Position numbers and translations under genes: made by a program. A stretch of 64,000 nt of DNA from Dittrichia graveolens (lineage: Eukaryota > Streptophyta > Magnoliopsida > Asterales > Asteraceae): NCBI GenBank assembly GCA_038502395.1, contig JARJIL010000004.1, positions 86,322,147 through 86,386,146 of the forward strand, written 5' to 3'. The stretch's first letter is position 1; each line of letters starts with the position of its first letter. The notes beneath the pieces were generated by a model. The model saw nothing but the letters and a program-made list of their open reading frames with translations, made no database searches and was not told where the DNA came from. Positions 23,990 through 35,558 of the stretch are shown here, one piece after another.

Positions 23990-25536
23990 GAGTTAATTAC
24001 AAAAATGGTCCCTGTGGTTGTCACTGAATTTCAGTTTTAGTCCTTTAACTTTAAAAATTACGAAAATAGTCACTTTGATTGTCATTTTGTTTCACTTTTG
24101 GTCGTTTAGACTAACTCCAGTTAAAGTTGACCGTTAGTCAAAGGACAGTTTGGTCTTTTCACACCTTATCCTTGTTACCAATCTCATATCACCTATTAAA
24201 CTTATTACCAAACACCCATTTTGTTACCAAACACCCATATTTTCAATTATATTTTACCCTTATAACACCCAATCATCCCTTACTCTCCCGTCTCTCTCTC
24301 CCCCTCTCTCTCAGGTGCTAGATCAACACTAACACCACCTCCTCACCGTTGGTCCTCACAACACAGCCACCTCCTCGCCGTCGTCATAGCACGACCACCA
24401 CCACCACCACCACCACCACCACTGTTGTTCACGTCAAGAGCGCTGGCTATTGTTCACGTCGGTCATCACAGCACGACCACCACCACCACTGTTGTTCACA
24501 TCCCTTGAGATCTGAGATCTGAAGCAAGCGCCTCACTTTGCCGGTCTACACCACCACCTCACTCCGCCGGTCTACACCACCACCTCACTCCGCCGCCACC
24601 ACCGACACCGTCCCCATCATAAAAGCATCACCAGGTACGGAACCACCATTATCGCTATTTCATCTAGATCTAAGCAATTGTTGGTCCGTTGCTCACCAAC
24701 CACCACTATTGGTCAGTTTCTCTCTATCTCATCTCAATCTGAACCACAACAGTTGGTCCGTTGCTCGCCATCTCATCTGAATCTGAACCACCACAGTTGG
24801 AAATTAGGGTTTCTTGATGAAATTTTGGGTTTTAGGGTTTTTTTTATTCATCTTCGATTGCTCGTGTATGATTGGTTCGATTGCAGATTTTGAAGTCGAG
24901 CAACCAAATTTAGAGGGTGTCTTTTATTTCCAAATCATTGGAATCTGTTTTTTATATGCCACTAGTTTAATTGCAGTATTCTATTTTTTATGTGTGATTC
25001 AGTTTCAGATTAGTTTGATTGTTCATATCAATTTTTTTCTTGTGGGATTTTAGTCGATTGTTAATTATGGTATTGGTTATCCATTTTTAGGTTTGCACAT
25101 AATTGAAGATATTGGTTATCCATTTTTCAGATGTTAATTATGGTAATTAACAGGTTTATTTTGGAAATAATCTGCAGTTTATTTGTTTATTGTATTAATC
25201 ATTAAAAATAATTAAAGCAATTAACAGCTTAATTTTATCAATTTCATTTGTTTACTGGATTAATCTAATTTTGTTGGAATATAATTAAAGTCTTACTTTG
25301 GTTTAAATAATAATAAAAGAAAAGAAAAAAAGGTAAGTGAATGTTTGGTTACAAGGATAAGGTGTGAAAAGACCAAACTGCCCTTTGACTAACGGTCAAT
25401 TTTCACTGGAGTTAGTTTAAAGGTCCAAAAGTGAAACAAAGTAACAACCATAGTGACTATTTTCGTAATTTTTAAAGTTAAAGGACTAAAACTGAAAATC
25501 AGTGACAACCACAGGGACCATTTCTGTAATTAACTC
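23990..25536. mobile_element. Mutator-like element B, non-autonomous
   Basis: Starts GAGTTAATTACAAAAATGG and ends GTAATTAACTC, with TIRs of about 185 bp. The inner TIR parts include GACCGTTAGTCAAAGG and AAGGATAAGGTGTGAAAAG in complementary positions. A perfect 9-bp duplication TAATTATTA flanks it (23981-23989, 25537-25545). The cargo holds a CCA microsatellite (24388-24420), a repeated CTCACTCCGCCGGTCTACAC phrase, and leader-like sequence ending in a GT-rich/AG stretch. It might be captured gene sequence, but no protein is recognisable. Confidence 0.85.
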
Positions 25537-26318
25537 TAATTATTATTATTATTGTAACACCGTAAATCCTCAAGCCATTTTTTATAAATCGTTGCGGAAG
25601 CGTTAACTGATTTCATTTAAACAAATACAAAGTACAAAGTACTGTTTACAAACATCACGTCAAGATGTGTTACAAAATATTTACAAACATGGCTCGTCTC
25701 TTCTCAAAACATAATATCAGAGCATTGGTCAAATTTCCCTTCCCCACAAACAAAGCTAAATAGCCAGACCTGTAAAAAGCAATCAACTAAGGGGAATTAG
25801 CACAAAGCTAAGTGACTGGAAGCTACAAACAAGTATCCACAATCAACAAGCACAAGCAAACAGATCTCAATAGATCAAACAATCTCCACAAACCAATCCA
25901 ATCTCTAGAGGAACGGCGGTTCTGCAGAACCTGCAACTGATGCGGGCCAAAGCGAAGGTTTACCGTTAGCTATTTGCTACTTGGTACAGTTAAACCCCTT
26001 CTACTGCAACAAATGCATAGAAGGTCTAGAACTGTGCAACCAATAGTAGATAGCCCAGCCCAAAACATGCGATAGCTGACCCCCAACCATGCACGCATAT
26101 AATTAACCATGCGTACAGGTCTCGCCACGTGCACATATAATTAACCATGTACACTGGCCACGCAACAATCCAAACAATCCCAATCAACAAGCAACAATCA
26201 ACTATCAACGAATAACAATCAACACAGTCTGTCGACACATATCAAGTAGCACGTTCCATACTAGCAACTTAAACTTAAACATTTTATCGTGACATCTTAG
26301 ACTAAACAAGTATAGCAT

Positions 26319-26466
26319 GGCATCTTAGACTAAACAGTCTATCAAGGCAACTCAGACTAAGCAGTCTAGCAAGGCAACTCAGACTAAACAGTCTAGCAAG
26401 GAAACTTAGACTAAACAGTCTAGCAAGGCAACTCAGACTAAACAGTCTATCATGGCATCTCAGATC
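26319..26466. repeat. 27-bp tandem repeat, 5+ copies, hairpin-forming
   Basis: Units start at 26319, 26346, 26373, 26400 and 26427, with a partial one at 26454. Each contains AGACTAAACAGTCT, a 5-bp stem with a 4-base loop. Open frames across the array are repeats of the same peptide and are not credible genes. Confidence 0.9.
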
Positions 26467-26777
26467 ATAAGAATATCTCAATTCATGTAACCACAAATGT
26501 TACCACCATCACCACTCGTGAGTACACTTCTACTCACCTCAGTCCACGTTCTCGTCTGCTCAGTTGTCTAATATCACTGAGTCTTTGCAAATCTTGAGAA
26601 CACAACAAACCGAAGTTAATCTCTGATAAATATATATCCATAATATATATTTATATCTCTATATAACTTGTAAACAACATACAATAATCATATAAACAAT
26701 AACCCATCACTTCCTACACAAGTACATAGCAAAAACAAACAATTTTCCTAAAAATGGCCTGTCGCGCCGCGACGCAT

Positions 26778-26942
26778 GCGGATTTGGGTATCGGATTTCC
26801 GGAATCGGATTTCGGGTTGCGGATTTTTGGGTTCCGGATTTGCATTTGTCGGATTTTCAAAGGACCCGGATTTCATGGTGTCGCGTCGCACCGCGACGCG
26901 TCGGATTTCAGTTTCCTCTTCCTTTGAACTGTCGGATTTCCA
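26778..26942 (-). repeat. TCGGATTT motif array in the LTR
   Basis: About nine TCGGAT/GCGGAT/CCGGAT motifs, several as GGAATCGGATTTCGGG-like phrases. Smaller than the arrays in the related LTRs. Confidence 0.6.
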
Positions 26943-27654
26943 GCCACCATATTTATTCATATCACAACCAATATCAATTTTCTCAATTTCAAAACACCTC
27001 TAACACTCATGAAACTTACATCTTTACACACATCATGAACATCATAAACCTTTTTAAATCATCAACCACATAAAACCCATTTAACACTTTTGAGCTTTCA
27101 AGCTCCTATCATGGTAGTTCACCATCTAAACATGCATCTCAGCACATAAACACATCAAAACAATCTATAGCATCATATCAACACATACTAACCTTCAGTT
27201 AGATTTATGAATCACAAATCCTCTACTTTGAATTTCCAAGTCTTGTTCTTCCTTGAGAGGTTTCTTCAAAGGTGGTTAAACATACAAACACACACTTCAC
27301 CTTTTTACTATGTGCAGATGAGATGAAACCCATGTATACATACCTTTTATTTATTCCAAGCAGGAGGTGGCTAAGTCCAATTCTTATTCTTTTCCAATTT
27401 ACATGCATGCATACATACATACTTACTTTCATACATGCATACCTACGTAACTTTTCTTTCTTTTTATTTCCTTTAACTCCAGTAACACAAACATATATAT
27501 ATATATATATATATATATTCATAAATATATACATTCAATCCAATCAATATTTATTCAATTAATCACAAAATTGACTTACGCAAATTAAATAAGAAATCAC
27601 TTGCCGCTAGCCCGCTAATCAACTAGCCCGGGTTTGTGGATGTTACAATTATTA

Positions 27655-27745
27655 TAACTACTACTACTACTATAACTACTACTACTACTATAACTACTAC
27701 TACTATAACTACTACTACTACTATTATTGTTGTTATTATTATTAA
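27655..27745. repeat. (ACT)n / (ATT)n compound microsatellite
   Basis: Runs of CTA separated by TATAACTA, then GTT and ATT units, directly beside the solo LTR. Confidence 0.85.
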
Positions 27746-28458
27746 TTAATTACCTTGCCTATATCTCCCCTCAAACTCTTTCTTCTCTCTATGAACCACC
27801 ACCACCACCACCTCCTTCTATGAACCAACCACCCCCTTCATCTATCTCTCTCCCCCTCAAACTTTCTTTGTCTCTCGATGAAACACCGCCACCTCCTCAT
27901 ATTCAACTGCCATAACCTTCGCCGCCGCATTCATCTTTAACCACCACTACCACTTGAAAAACTCCAAATCGAAACTTTAAAAATCATAGATTTCTGTTCA
28001 ATAGAAATTCAGTGGTTAAATCGATTAAAACTCAAAATTCGCTTAAGAAAGACGAAATTTGAATTGATTGAGTTCATGTTTGAAATCTGGAATCGATTTA
28101 GTTGTTCATCATTTGAACTCGATTTAGGGTTCTTTGTCATTTGAACTGATTAAGGGTTCCTCATCATCGTACATTCCACTCAAACCTAAATCTATCGATT
28201 TAGACCAAAACACATTCATCATTTCAAATCCAACCATAAATTGAAGACGAGGAAGATGAACACCAAAGATACATACACATTTGAAGAACACATATAGATT
28301 TGAAAAAAAAAAGACTAAGAAAAGAGAGAAAACAAATGAAGATTTGAACGAGGATTAAAACTTACCGGAGAACAATCAATGAACTAGAAATCAAAACTTA
28401 TTAATCAAGGATCTAAACTCTATGAATCAGAAATCAAAACTCAATAACCGAACCTAGA
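27746..28458. other. No gene recognised; CCA/TCT-rich leader-like DNA
   Basis: A CCACCA-rich stretch at 27800-27950 gives a short proline-rich frame without any recognisable protein. The remainder resembles decayed untranslated sequence with repeated GATTTAGGGTTC-like phrases. Confidence 0.35.
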
Positions 28459-29665
28459 CAGTGGCGAATCCAGAATCGAAACATAGAGGAGTTCAACATA
28501 GTTTATGTAACGGGATAAGTTAGTTAGGAGGATTAAATAATGGGTCAAATGGATTTTAGTTAATATTCGGAGCATTGATAGTATGATATAAATAAAGAGA
28601 ATTATAAATACCGACACAAAAAGTAAATATATATTTAAACAAATAGCATAAAGTTTTTGCAATTTACCCTGACAATAATATTCTATATCTGATCATTGCT
28701 CCATATAGCTACAAAGTGAACATAGGTCAACTTGCATATACTTTGAAAAAGTTTCTTGCTTATTAGCTTAAACAATTGTTTGTCAATATTTTTTGTCTCG
28801 GATATATCACTTGAACTAGATTGTAGATTCACCAATTCTTTTGATATATAATCTAATTTAACATAAACATTCAACATAGTTAATACAAAATTAACACAAC
28901 ATATCAATACACAGGTATCGATACAAATATAACAAAAATTACCATTCATCATAATCTAATAGAAAATTATAACTTTATAACCTAACCAAAATTCAAAATA
29001 AAAAAAGAATTAACTAATACACTTAATAATTTCTTTGAGCAAATTACTACACTTAAGTAGATCAAATGAATAAATAAAACTCAAACGAGATAAACTAAAG
29101 AGGATAAAATTTTAAATACAAAACATATAATAAAATATGACACTTACTTGGCTAGTTGTACTCTTTACTTGATGTATTGATATGACAATATAGGGTTTGA
29201 CCTTTAACTTTTAGGATTGAGAACTTGAGATGATAAAGTTGTGTTTTTTTCAATATTTTTTTTCATGCTTTTTCTTCTACGAATCTGAATTTGGGGTCTA
29301 TTTTAAAATTTTAGAGTGGTCAAAAAAAGTTATTTATATATACATGTATAATAAAAATTTTCTTTTAAGTGGGGTCCACACACCCCATTTGGTTGTATAT
29401 AAATTTGCCTCTGAACCCAGATCTGTGACTTGCATGCGACACACATAAAGGGTGAAGCTCGATTTCAGAACCCATATTTGTGGTGGCAAAGGGTGGCGTG
29501 ACTGACGGAGGAGCGTGATGACGACTGGAGTGATTGATGCCGGCTGGAGGAGCTAGTGATGGGGTATAAGTAGGGAGCCGGAGAGAGAACTTGATAAAAT
29601 TGGGGGTTTGGTTGATACTTTGGTAATTGTAATAATAATAATAATAAATAAAATATTGTAACAAT
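28459..29665. other. Possible decayed transposon, unclassified
   Basis: CAGTGGCGAATCCAGAATCG near 28458 recalls a widespread plant transposon start of the GTGGCGGATCCAG type. No matching opposite terminus was found, so I do not call an element. The end holds an AAT repeat (29632-29649). Confidence 0.25.
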
Positions 29666-31120
29666 CAAGATGATCTATTGAACCTATTATTGCATGTCAT
29701 ATTACATACAAAGTAATTTTTGGATAGTTTAGTGTGTTAATATCAACAAACTTTAGTTCATTACGTACAATATCAAAATGTAAATATTTCATTACATTTT
29801 GGTGCATATAACTCTTGTTTCAACCCTAAATTTTGTTTTATAATAATTTTTATTTCAAAATAAAAAAATTACTTGAAATGAATTAAGCAAGTCAAATTAT
29901 CTCCACAGAAGCGGCGACCTTTTTCTAGCTACTTATCACCTCTAGCGAGGAACTTCCATGCCAAAACTCCATTTTTTTCCCTCCTAACCTTTCATGCCCC
30001 ACCAAACTTCGTCCAAAAAAGCTCTAGTTGCAAAGCAGGTTTTGACACTTTTTCCGCCGCAAAGCTCTAGTTGCAAGTTGATGCAGGTCGACACATACAT
30101 GCAGAAAAAATTGAGGGCATTTATTACAGGTTGTTGCAAGTTTTCTCAAAAGTTATTGCACACAATTAAGGATTTTACAAGGTTGTATGGTTATTGGAGA
30201 TTTTGATGCGATGAGGCCATGGAGGTTTTACGTGATTACAAGGTTGTACAATCAAGGGTTTTACAAGGTTTTGTGCGATATGACAGATCGGATCGAATTT
30301 TTTAAAAATCTAGATCTTCTTTTAACAGCGAATCTTCTAAAGATCTGAGTTGACGAGTAAACTCATTTTAACTAGATTCATATATGATCCATTAGTATGT
30401 AGGTTGTATGGTTGTCGGGGATCCACTTAAATGGATTTAGATATGATCCATTTGTATTAGTAACGAATATTGACTTGGGATAAGACATTTATTATTATTT
30501 ATGTAACAATCTATGTCTCACTCTGACCCACCCACCCTACTCCACCCACACCAGCCACCACCCCACCTCAAACCACCAACCGCATCCATCTAGTGTCGGA
30601 TTTATTTCTTTTAAAAATGTAACTGTTTCCTTAAAAAAAATTTCTCTGTCCAAAACTAGTTGTACTAATCATAGATTTTGTTTTCCTTATAAGCCAATTC
30701 ATATGTTAATTTTTCAAAACTCGGGAAAATTATATTACTCTATAAGAAATTTTACGTCCTTGTTTTCTATTATAACTTCACATTATTTTTAATTAAAAAA
30801 TAAACTCATAATTTAATAATTGTATCATAACAATGAATTGTTAAATAAATAACAGGAAAAGAATCAGAAGATTGGAGAGAAATGAATGTAGCAATTAGAA
30901 GCTGATTACAATCTCCATTAATCATAAATTAAATCTTCGGAATTAAAGTGATTGTAATTAACAATAAATATGGAAACAAATTATGGAAAACGTGATATTA
31001 GGAAGATTGTTAAGCAAATATAAGTTTTATTTTAAAATGATTTAAACAAAACGGCGGGGGTTTCACATATAAGGCTACATGTGAAACAACCTCATATTCA
31101 CTATTCTATATATATATATA
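29666..31120. other. No gene recognised
   Basis: About 29735-29815 is an inverted relative of 22360-22430. A short TTTACAAGG-repeat patch lies at 30175-30270. The remainder is AT-rich and unassigned, ending in a TA tract. Confidence 0.35.
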
Positions 31121-32649
31121 GGGGAGGGTTCATGTGAAAAGCTTCTTATTTGCGAAAAGTGCGAGAAGCAATCTCAGCCATTGATTGACTTTTGATCTTG
31201 TGGTTCACATTAATTATAATTAATATTTTTATTTAATTTAAAGGGGTAAATTGGTAACAATAATATTCTCTCTTCTCTCTAATTAATTTCTCTCTCTAAT
31301 TAAATATTTTTCAGATTTTGTTTATTTTTTTGTTTTTATTATTTTTCTAATTAAATCTTTTTTTTATTAATTTATTCGTATATTCAACTGTTCATTAGTG
31401 AATCACAATATTTTGATAGAATATTTTTTATCTTTTATTACTTAAAATTACAATTAATATTTTTGTGTAACTATTATTTTCTCTACTAGCCGATCTTTTG
31501 AGAATCACTAATGAACACATACTAAAAATTATAAAAATACTCAGTTACTTATTTCTAATCACTACGTTTATTTGTATTCGATAATAAATACAACCAACAC
31601 TATTTGTGTTCGATAAAGAACACAACCAACACAATTTGTGTTCGATAATGAACACAACCAACACTAGACTCATTTTTAAGATAATTTTAGGATATTCAAT
31701 ACTGAACAAAACCAAGGATATAAGCGTTTTATTAAAACTTTTACAATATTCAACAATGAACACAAACAATTTATTTAGTTATTACTCACTCTTCACTAAT
31801 TTACAACGTACTAAAAATCATATAATATAAAACCCGAAAATAAAAAAAGCAGATACTTTATAATTAAAAAAACAAAAATTAAAATCCCATATTCACCTTC
31901 ACGATAGATTAAACTGAAAACCAATTCCAAATATACATAGTTAATACAAGCAAAAAATCAGAAAAACGGACACAATAAATCAGTAAAAGAGAAAATGAAG
32001 AAAAGAATTTAACATAAAAGAAAGCCTAAAAAAACAAACTTGGTTCACGGTGGTGCATTCCTCAGGTCAGAGAGAGCAGCGCAGGGAAAGAGTGCATGAC
32101 GGCGGCGGTGATGGTTGTTTTTAAGGCAGCAGCGGCGATTGTCGGAGGAGGGTCGGAGGGTGGTGTTGGCTGTCGTTCTTCAAGAGCAGATCTGACGGTG
32201 GTGCGTTGGTGTCGTTCTTCAAGAGAGAGACGTAGGGGGAGAGGAGCATGATGGAGACGGTGATGGCTTTGGCCACGGCGGCAAGGGTCGGAGGAGGGCG
32301 TTGCGGTGACCTTCTTCAAGACAATCCAGTGGTGGTGACTAGTCGGTGTATCTTGGGTTGAATAAGAGAGAGCATGATTGAGAATGAAGGGTTCCTAGGT
32401 TAAGAGAGAGAGAGATATGAATAATTTAAGCAGATAAAATCGTGGGTGTATCTTGGGTTGAATAAGTAAGATTTGGTTTTAGATACAAAAGACAATGATA
32501 CCCTTTTTCATTTAGTTATAATTTCCTTTGTTTTTAAACTAATTACAAATTTGCCATGACTCATCTTAATCATTGATTAAATAATCTAATGGTCTAGAAA
32601 GCTTCTCGCACTTTTCGTAAATAAAGTGTTTTTCACATGAACCTTCCTC
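31121..32649. mobile_element. TIR element in a TA tract, ~1.5 kb
   Basis: Left end: GGGGAGGGTTCATGTGAAAA, then CGAAAAGTGCGAGAAGC. Right end in reverse: GAGGAAGGTTCATGTGAAAA, then CGAAAAGTGCGAGAAGC. TIRs are about 50 bp with few mismatches. TATATATA lies on each side, so the duplication size cannot be resolved. The interior contains a GGC/TTC-rich segment (32050-32330) that gives a spurious minus-strand frame. No transposase. Confidence 0.75.
31571..31666. repeat. 32-bp tandem repeat, 3 copies, hairpin-forming
   Basis: Units start at 31571, 31603 and 31635. Each holds TTGTGTTC..GAACACAA, which can pair as an 8-bp stem, followed by CAACCAACAC. Inside the TIR element. Confidence 0.85.
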
Positions 32650-33802
32650 TATATATATATAAACACACACAGGCAGCAAATTAACATCAACAAAAAATGG
32701 GCTTTTAGCCCATTAGCATACAATTAATATTCATCAACACGAACGGCCGCATATATATCGAAATCAAAAATCAAAACGAACGGCGGCTGTAATTCATTCG
32801 AGCGTCATAAACAAAACCAAAGGAACGATGAAGGTTTGAAGAGATCAAGGTGAAGTCTATGAATCAGTGTTTGAAGAGGGAGACAACAACTTCTACGAAA
32901 TTAACTTGGTTTGTTTATTATCGGTCTATAATGATTTATAAACTTGGTTTTTTTTTTGTATTTGTTGTTTTCTGACTTGTCTATGAGTTAGGGCTCCTGT
33001 TTTACCTAGTTAGATGAAACTTATGAATTTATTTATTTTGATTCATGAATTATGTGTTTGATTTTTGTAAGTTACATTCAATTAAAGAACCATTCGTTTA
33101 ATGCTTTTACTTTTAATTGATTATTCTATGGGTTGTTATGTATTTTAATGGGAATTAATTATGCATGCTATCCATATTAGTGATTTACTCGTTGGATTAC
33201 TAAATAGACATTAGGGATAATGTTTAGGGGCAATTAATTAATAACTTAGGCATTAAGTTAGTGTTAACCTATCAAACGGGAGTTAGTAGGTTAAAGGGCG
33301 ATTCGGAAGATTAGCCTGCTATTAGATTGTAAACAGAGTGTAGTTAGTTAGACGGGTTTAGAAAGAGATTTCTCTACGTTACTTTAATTAATTATTTAAT
33401 CTGACGATTCGGGATATTAGTTAGGTTACCTGTTAGAATCATAACCTCCATAATTCATGTTTCATAACTAATCAAGACTAGGTGGATTTGACTCTAGGTG
33501 AAACAAATCTTTGATATTGTTCATAGTTAGTTTCCTATGTGTTCCATCGTTCTTTTGCTCGTTAATTTATTTAATTAATCGCCTTTTTATTTTATTAGTT
33601 TTTTAAAACAAGTCCCATTTTAATTAATTAATTTACATTAATTAGTGAAATCTAGTTTAATAAAATATTCTTACTGTTCCCGAGGACGATACTCGACTTA
33701 CCTAGGCTATACTACTACCCGATCTAGTCATACTTGCTGGTAGTGTGTGATGAAACTTAGGTGATTTTGGACTTAAATTTAAAACCTGATTTTTACGCAT
33801 CA
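32650..33802 (+). repeat. 5' LTR, truncated at its start
   Basis: Matches 40530-41636 nearly throughout, from GCAAATTAACA to the terminal TTTTTACGCATCA. The first part seen in the 3' LTR (TGATATTGTTGTATTACAAC onward) is missing here. The break lies in a TA tract where the TIR element 31121-32649 now ends. Confidence 0.8.
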
Positions 33803-33808
33803 AGTTTT

Positions 33809-33826
33809 TGACGCCGTTGCCGGGGA
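33809..33826 (+). promoter_or_regulatory. Primer-binding site, tRNA-Asp type
   Basis: GACGCCGTTGCCGGGGA follows the LTR end by six bases. It complements the 3' end of plant tRNA-Asp with one mismatch (GACGCC for GGCGCC). This primer choice is characteristic of Athila/Tat-lineage elements. Confidence 0.85.
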
Positions 33827-33989
33827 ACGGTGTTTATTTTGTTTGGCTAGATTTTATTAGTTAATCGATCCTTTCACGGGATTTTTTCATGTGAATGTTA
33901 TTTGCTTTATCTTTATTTATTGTTTGCTTTGCTTATATTTCATTTTCCATCCTACTCGTGGTTTCCTTTCGTGTTTCCTTTGCAAGTGA

Positions 33990-34832
33990 ATGGATTATCA
34001 AGGAACTCCATCATTTCCTTTTATAGGAGGCATGCGTTTTGTCAAGAGTGTTGATGATGACCAACCCATGTTCTTACCTGGGGAAGACTGGAAAACAAGA
34101 TTGCTACATAAAGCTAATTACATGCCAATGTGGTTAGCTAAAGATGATGAACCGATGTTTACACAGGGTGATAATTGGTCGGTACCATCACTTGTTGATG
34201 ATGACATGCCCATGCTATCACCTTGGTAGGCTTGTCCCGTAATCCAAAGACCACAGACATCTCATTATAATCAATTTGCCTATCCTCAACTAGTTCCACA
34301 AAAAGAAGAGAGGAAATCAAATCTTGAGGAGCTGATAAGGAATTTCATGGAAACCCAAACTACGCGTATTGAACGGATAGAAATTAAACTTGAACAACAG
34401 CAAGCCCATACTGAACGTATTTAGATGGAGCAGCAAGAGTCAATCTGGAAACTACAAAGGGAGGCTGAGAGGATTACTCAGCTTGTTGAAGAAGTAAGTC
34501 CTCCAACTGTTGATTTTATCGACTTTGATCATATTTCAATTATGCAGGACAAGTCTTATGAAGAGGTGGAGGTAAAGAAGGAGAATCCCCCAAATTATTC
34601 GCCCGTGTTCATCAAGGCCACACTCCAATCGGAGCATTATTCACAACCCAAGGAGATTCCCATTTTTCAAAGCCCAAAGGAAACAAAGGAGGAAACAAGC
34701 GAGGTGGAATGGAACAAGATGCAACCTGCCAAGCTATTCATAGGTAACTCTAGTATATCAGGTATGTATCACTACTACCACCCTCACTTCATTGCAAGTG
34801 TGGGGTGGGATGCCCTAATCCTTAGCAAATAA
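33990..34832 (+). pseudogene. Gag-like reading frame with two in-frame stops
   Basis: One frame runs from ATG 33990 to TAA 34832 (281 codons) and is broken by TAG at 34227-34229 and 34422-34424. The N-terminal part is acidic with repeated D/E-P-M motifs (DDQPMF, DDEPMF, DDMPML). The middle (about residues 105-165) is heptad-like and rich in E, Q and R (RIERIEIKLEQQQ, WKLQREAERI), suggesting a coiled coil. The C-terminal part is K/E/P-rich. I recognise no enzymatic domain. Its position after the PBS suggests a degenerate gag-derived product of a non-autonomous Athila/Tat element. The assignment is by position, not by sequence family. Confidence 0.5.
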
Positions 34833-34868
34833 GGGCAGAGTCAAGCTAGAGACTTGGACAAAAACAAG

Positions 34869-34890
34869 CGCTTCTCGGGAGGCAACCCGT
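34869..34890 (+). other. Conserved Athila/Tat motif GGGAGGCAACCC
   Basis: AGCGCTT-like sequence followed by CGGGAGGCAACCCG. This phrase is widely conserved in Athila/Tat untranslated regions and supports the lineage call. Its function is unknown to me. Confidence 0.65.
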
Positions 34891-35025
34891 GCTTAGTGTA
34901 GGTTTTTACTTCTATTTTATTTTCTATTTTTATTTCTTTTTCGTATAAAACTTTGTGGGTGTGTTTACTAGAAACCCTCACGAGACTATAACTCGTCCAC
35001 TCGGGATACCGAGGGGTTTAAGGGC

Positions 35026-35558
35026 TTGTTGCATACGCTAAATGCAACTGTGATTCCTACGAAAGTGAGTTTACTTTTTTTTTGTTCTTATTATAGATTG
35101 ATGTTTTTTTTTGAGTTTGTTCTGTTGCAAGTTGTGGAACTCTACTTTATGCGGACTGGTCCCTATGAGAGCTGCTATTTTATCTCCAGATCCAACAACC
35201 CGATCACCATTGATGACTCAGTTAACCCCAAGGAGTATCTGTTCTCTTACTTTTCACCTTTACACATTTCTATGCTTATTTTGTCATTGCATTGGGGACA
35301 ATGCAAATTTCTAAGTGTGGGGTGGGGGTTAAGTTTTACTTAAGCTTTTGTTTGTCCTTGCATGTCGTGTGAAAGTGCTTAAAATTGGATCAAATTTTTT
35401 TAGATTTCTTATTTCATATGCATGAAAGTGACTGAACTACATGAATTAGGTTGTTTTCTATTATCTATATTAGAGAGTAGTTGAGTGTTGATGAAACGGC
35501 ATGACTTAGCATACTTTTAGCCTACACTTAAGAGATTGAGCCTAACAGATGTCATTTT
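35026..35558 (+). other. Untranslated region with first GTGTGGGG polypurine-like site
   Basis: The open frames here have no recognisable protein. ATTGGGGACAATGCAAATTT, then AAGTGTGGGGTGGGGG (35286-35330), resembles the polypurine region of these elements but is not followed by an LTR start. It may be a relic or a second copy of the functional site at 38431-38466. Confidence 0.5.

Larger units (their letters stand above)
25553..27647 (-). mobile_element. Solo LTR, minus strand, perfect ATTAT duplication
   Basis: On the minus strand it starts TGTAACATCC (27647) and ends GGTGTTACA (25553). ATTAT flanks both sides (25548-25552, 27648-27652). It belongs to the same superfamily as 8025-10234: it shares the palindrome GGTTCTGCAGAACC (25918-25931) and a TCGGATTT array (26778-26942). 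No internal retroelement region. It also contains 27-bp hairpin repeats (26319-26466). Confidence 0.88.

Noticed and set aside
24820..24845. TTTTAGGG-like phrase considered as a telomeric repeat
   Set aside because: Only one to two imperfect units; no array.
26302..26496. Minus-strand frame with a repeating peptide
   Set aside because: It is the 27-bp tandem repeat read through (27 is divisible by 3), inside a solo LTR.
27223..27562. Frames of about 100 codons on both strands
   Set aside because: They lie in the LTR end and a TA/CATA-rich stretch; the YIYIYI runs are simple-repeat products.
35026..35343. Frame of 105 codons before the first GTGTGGGG site
   Set aside because: It lies in the untranslated region of the Athila-type element and has no similarity to gag or pol.
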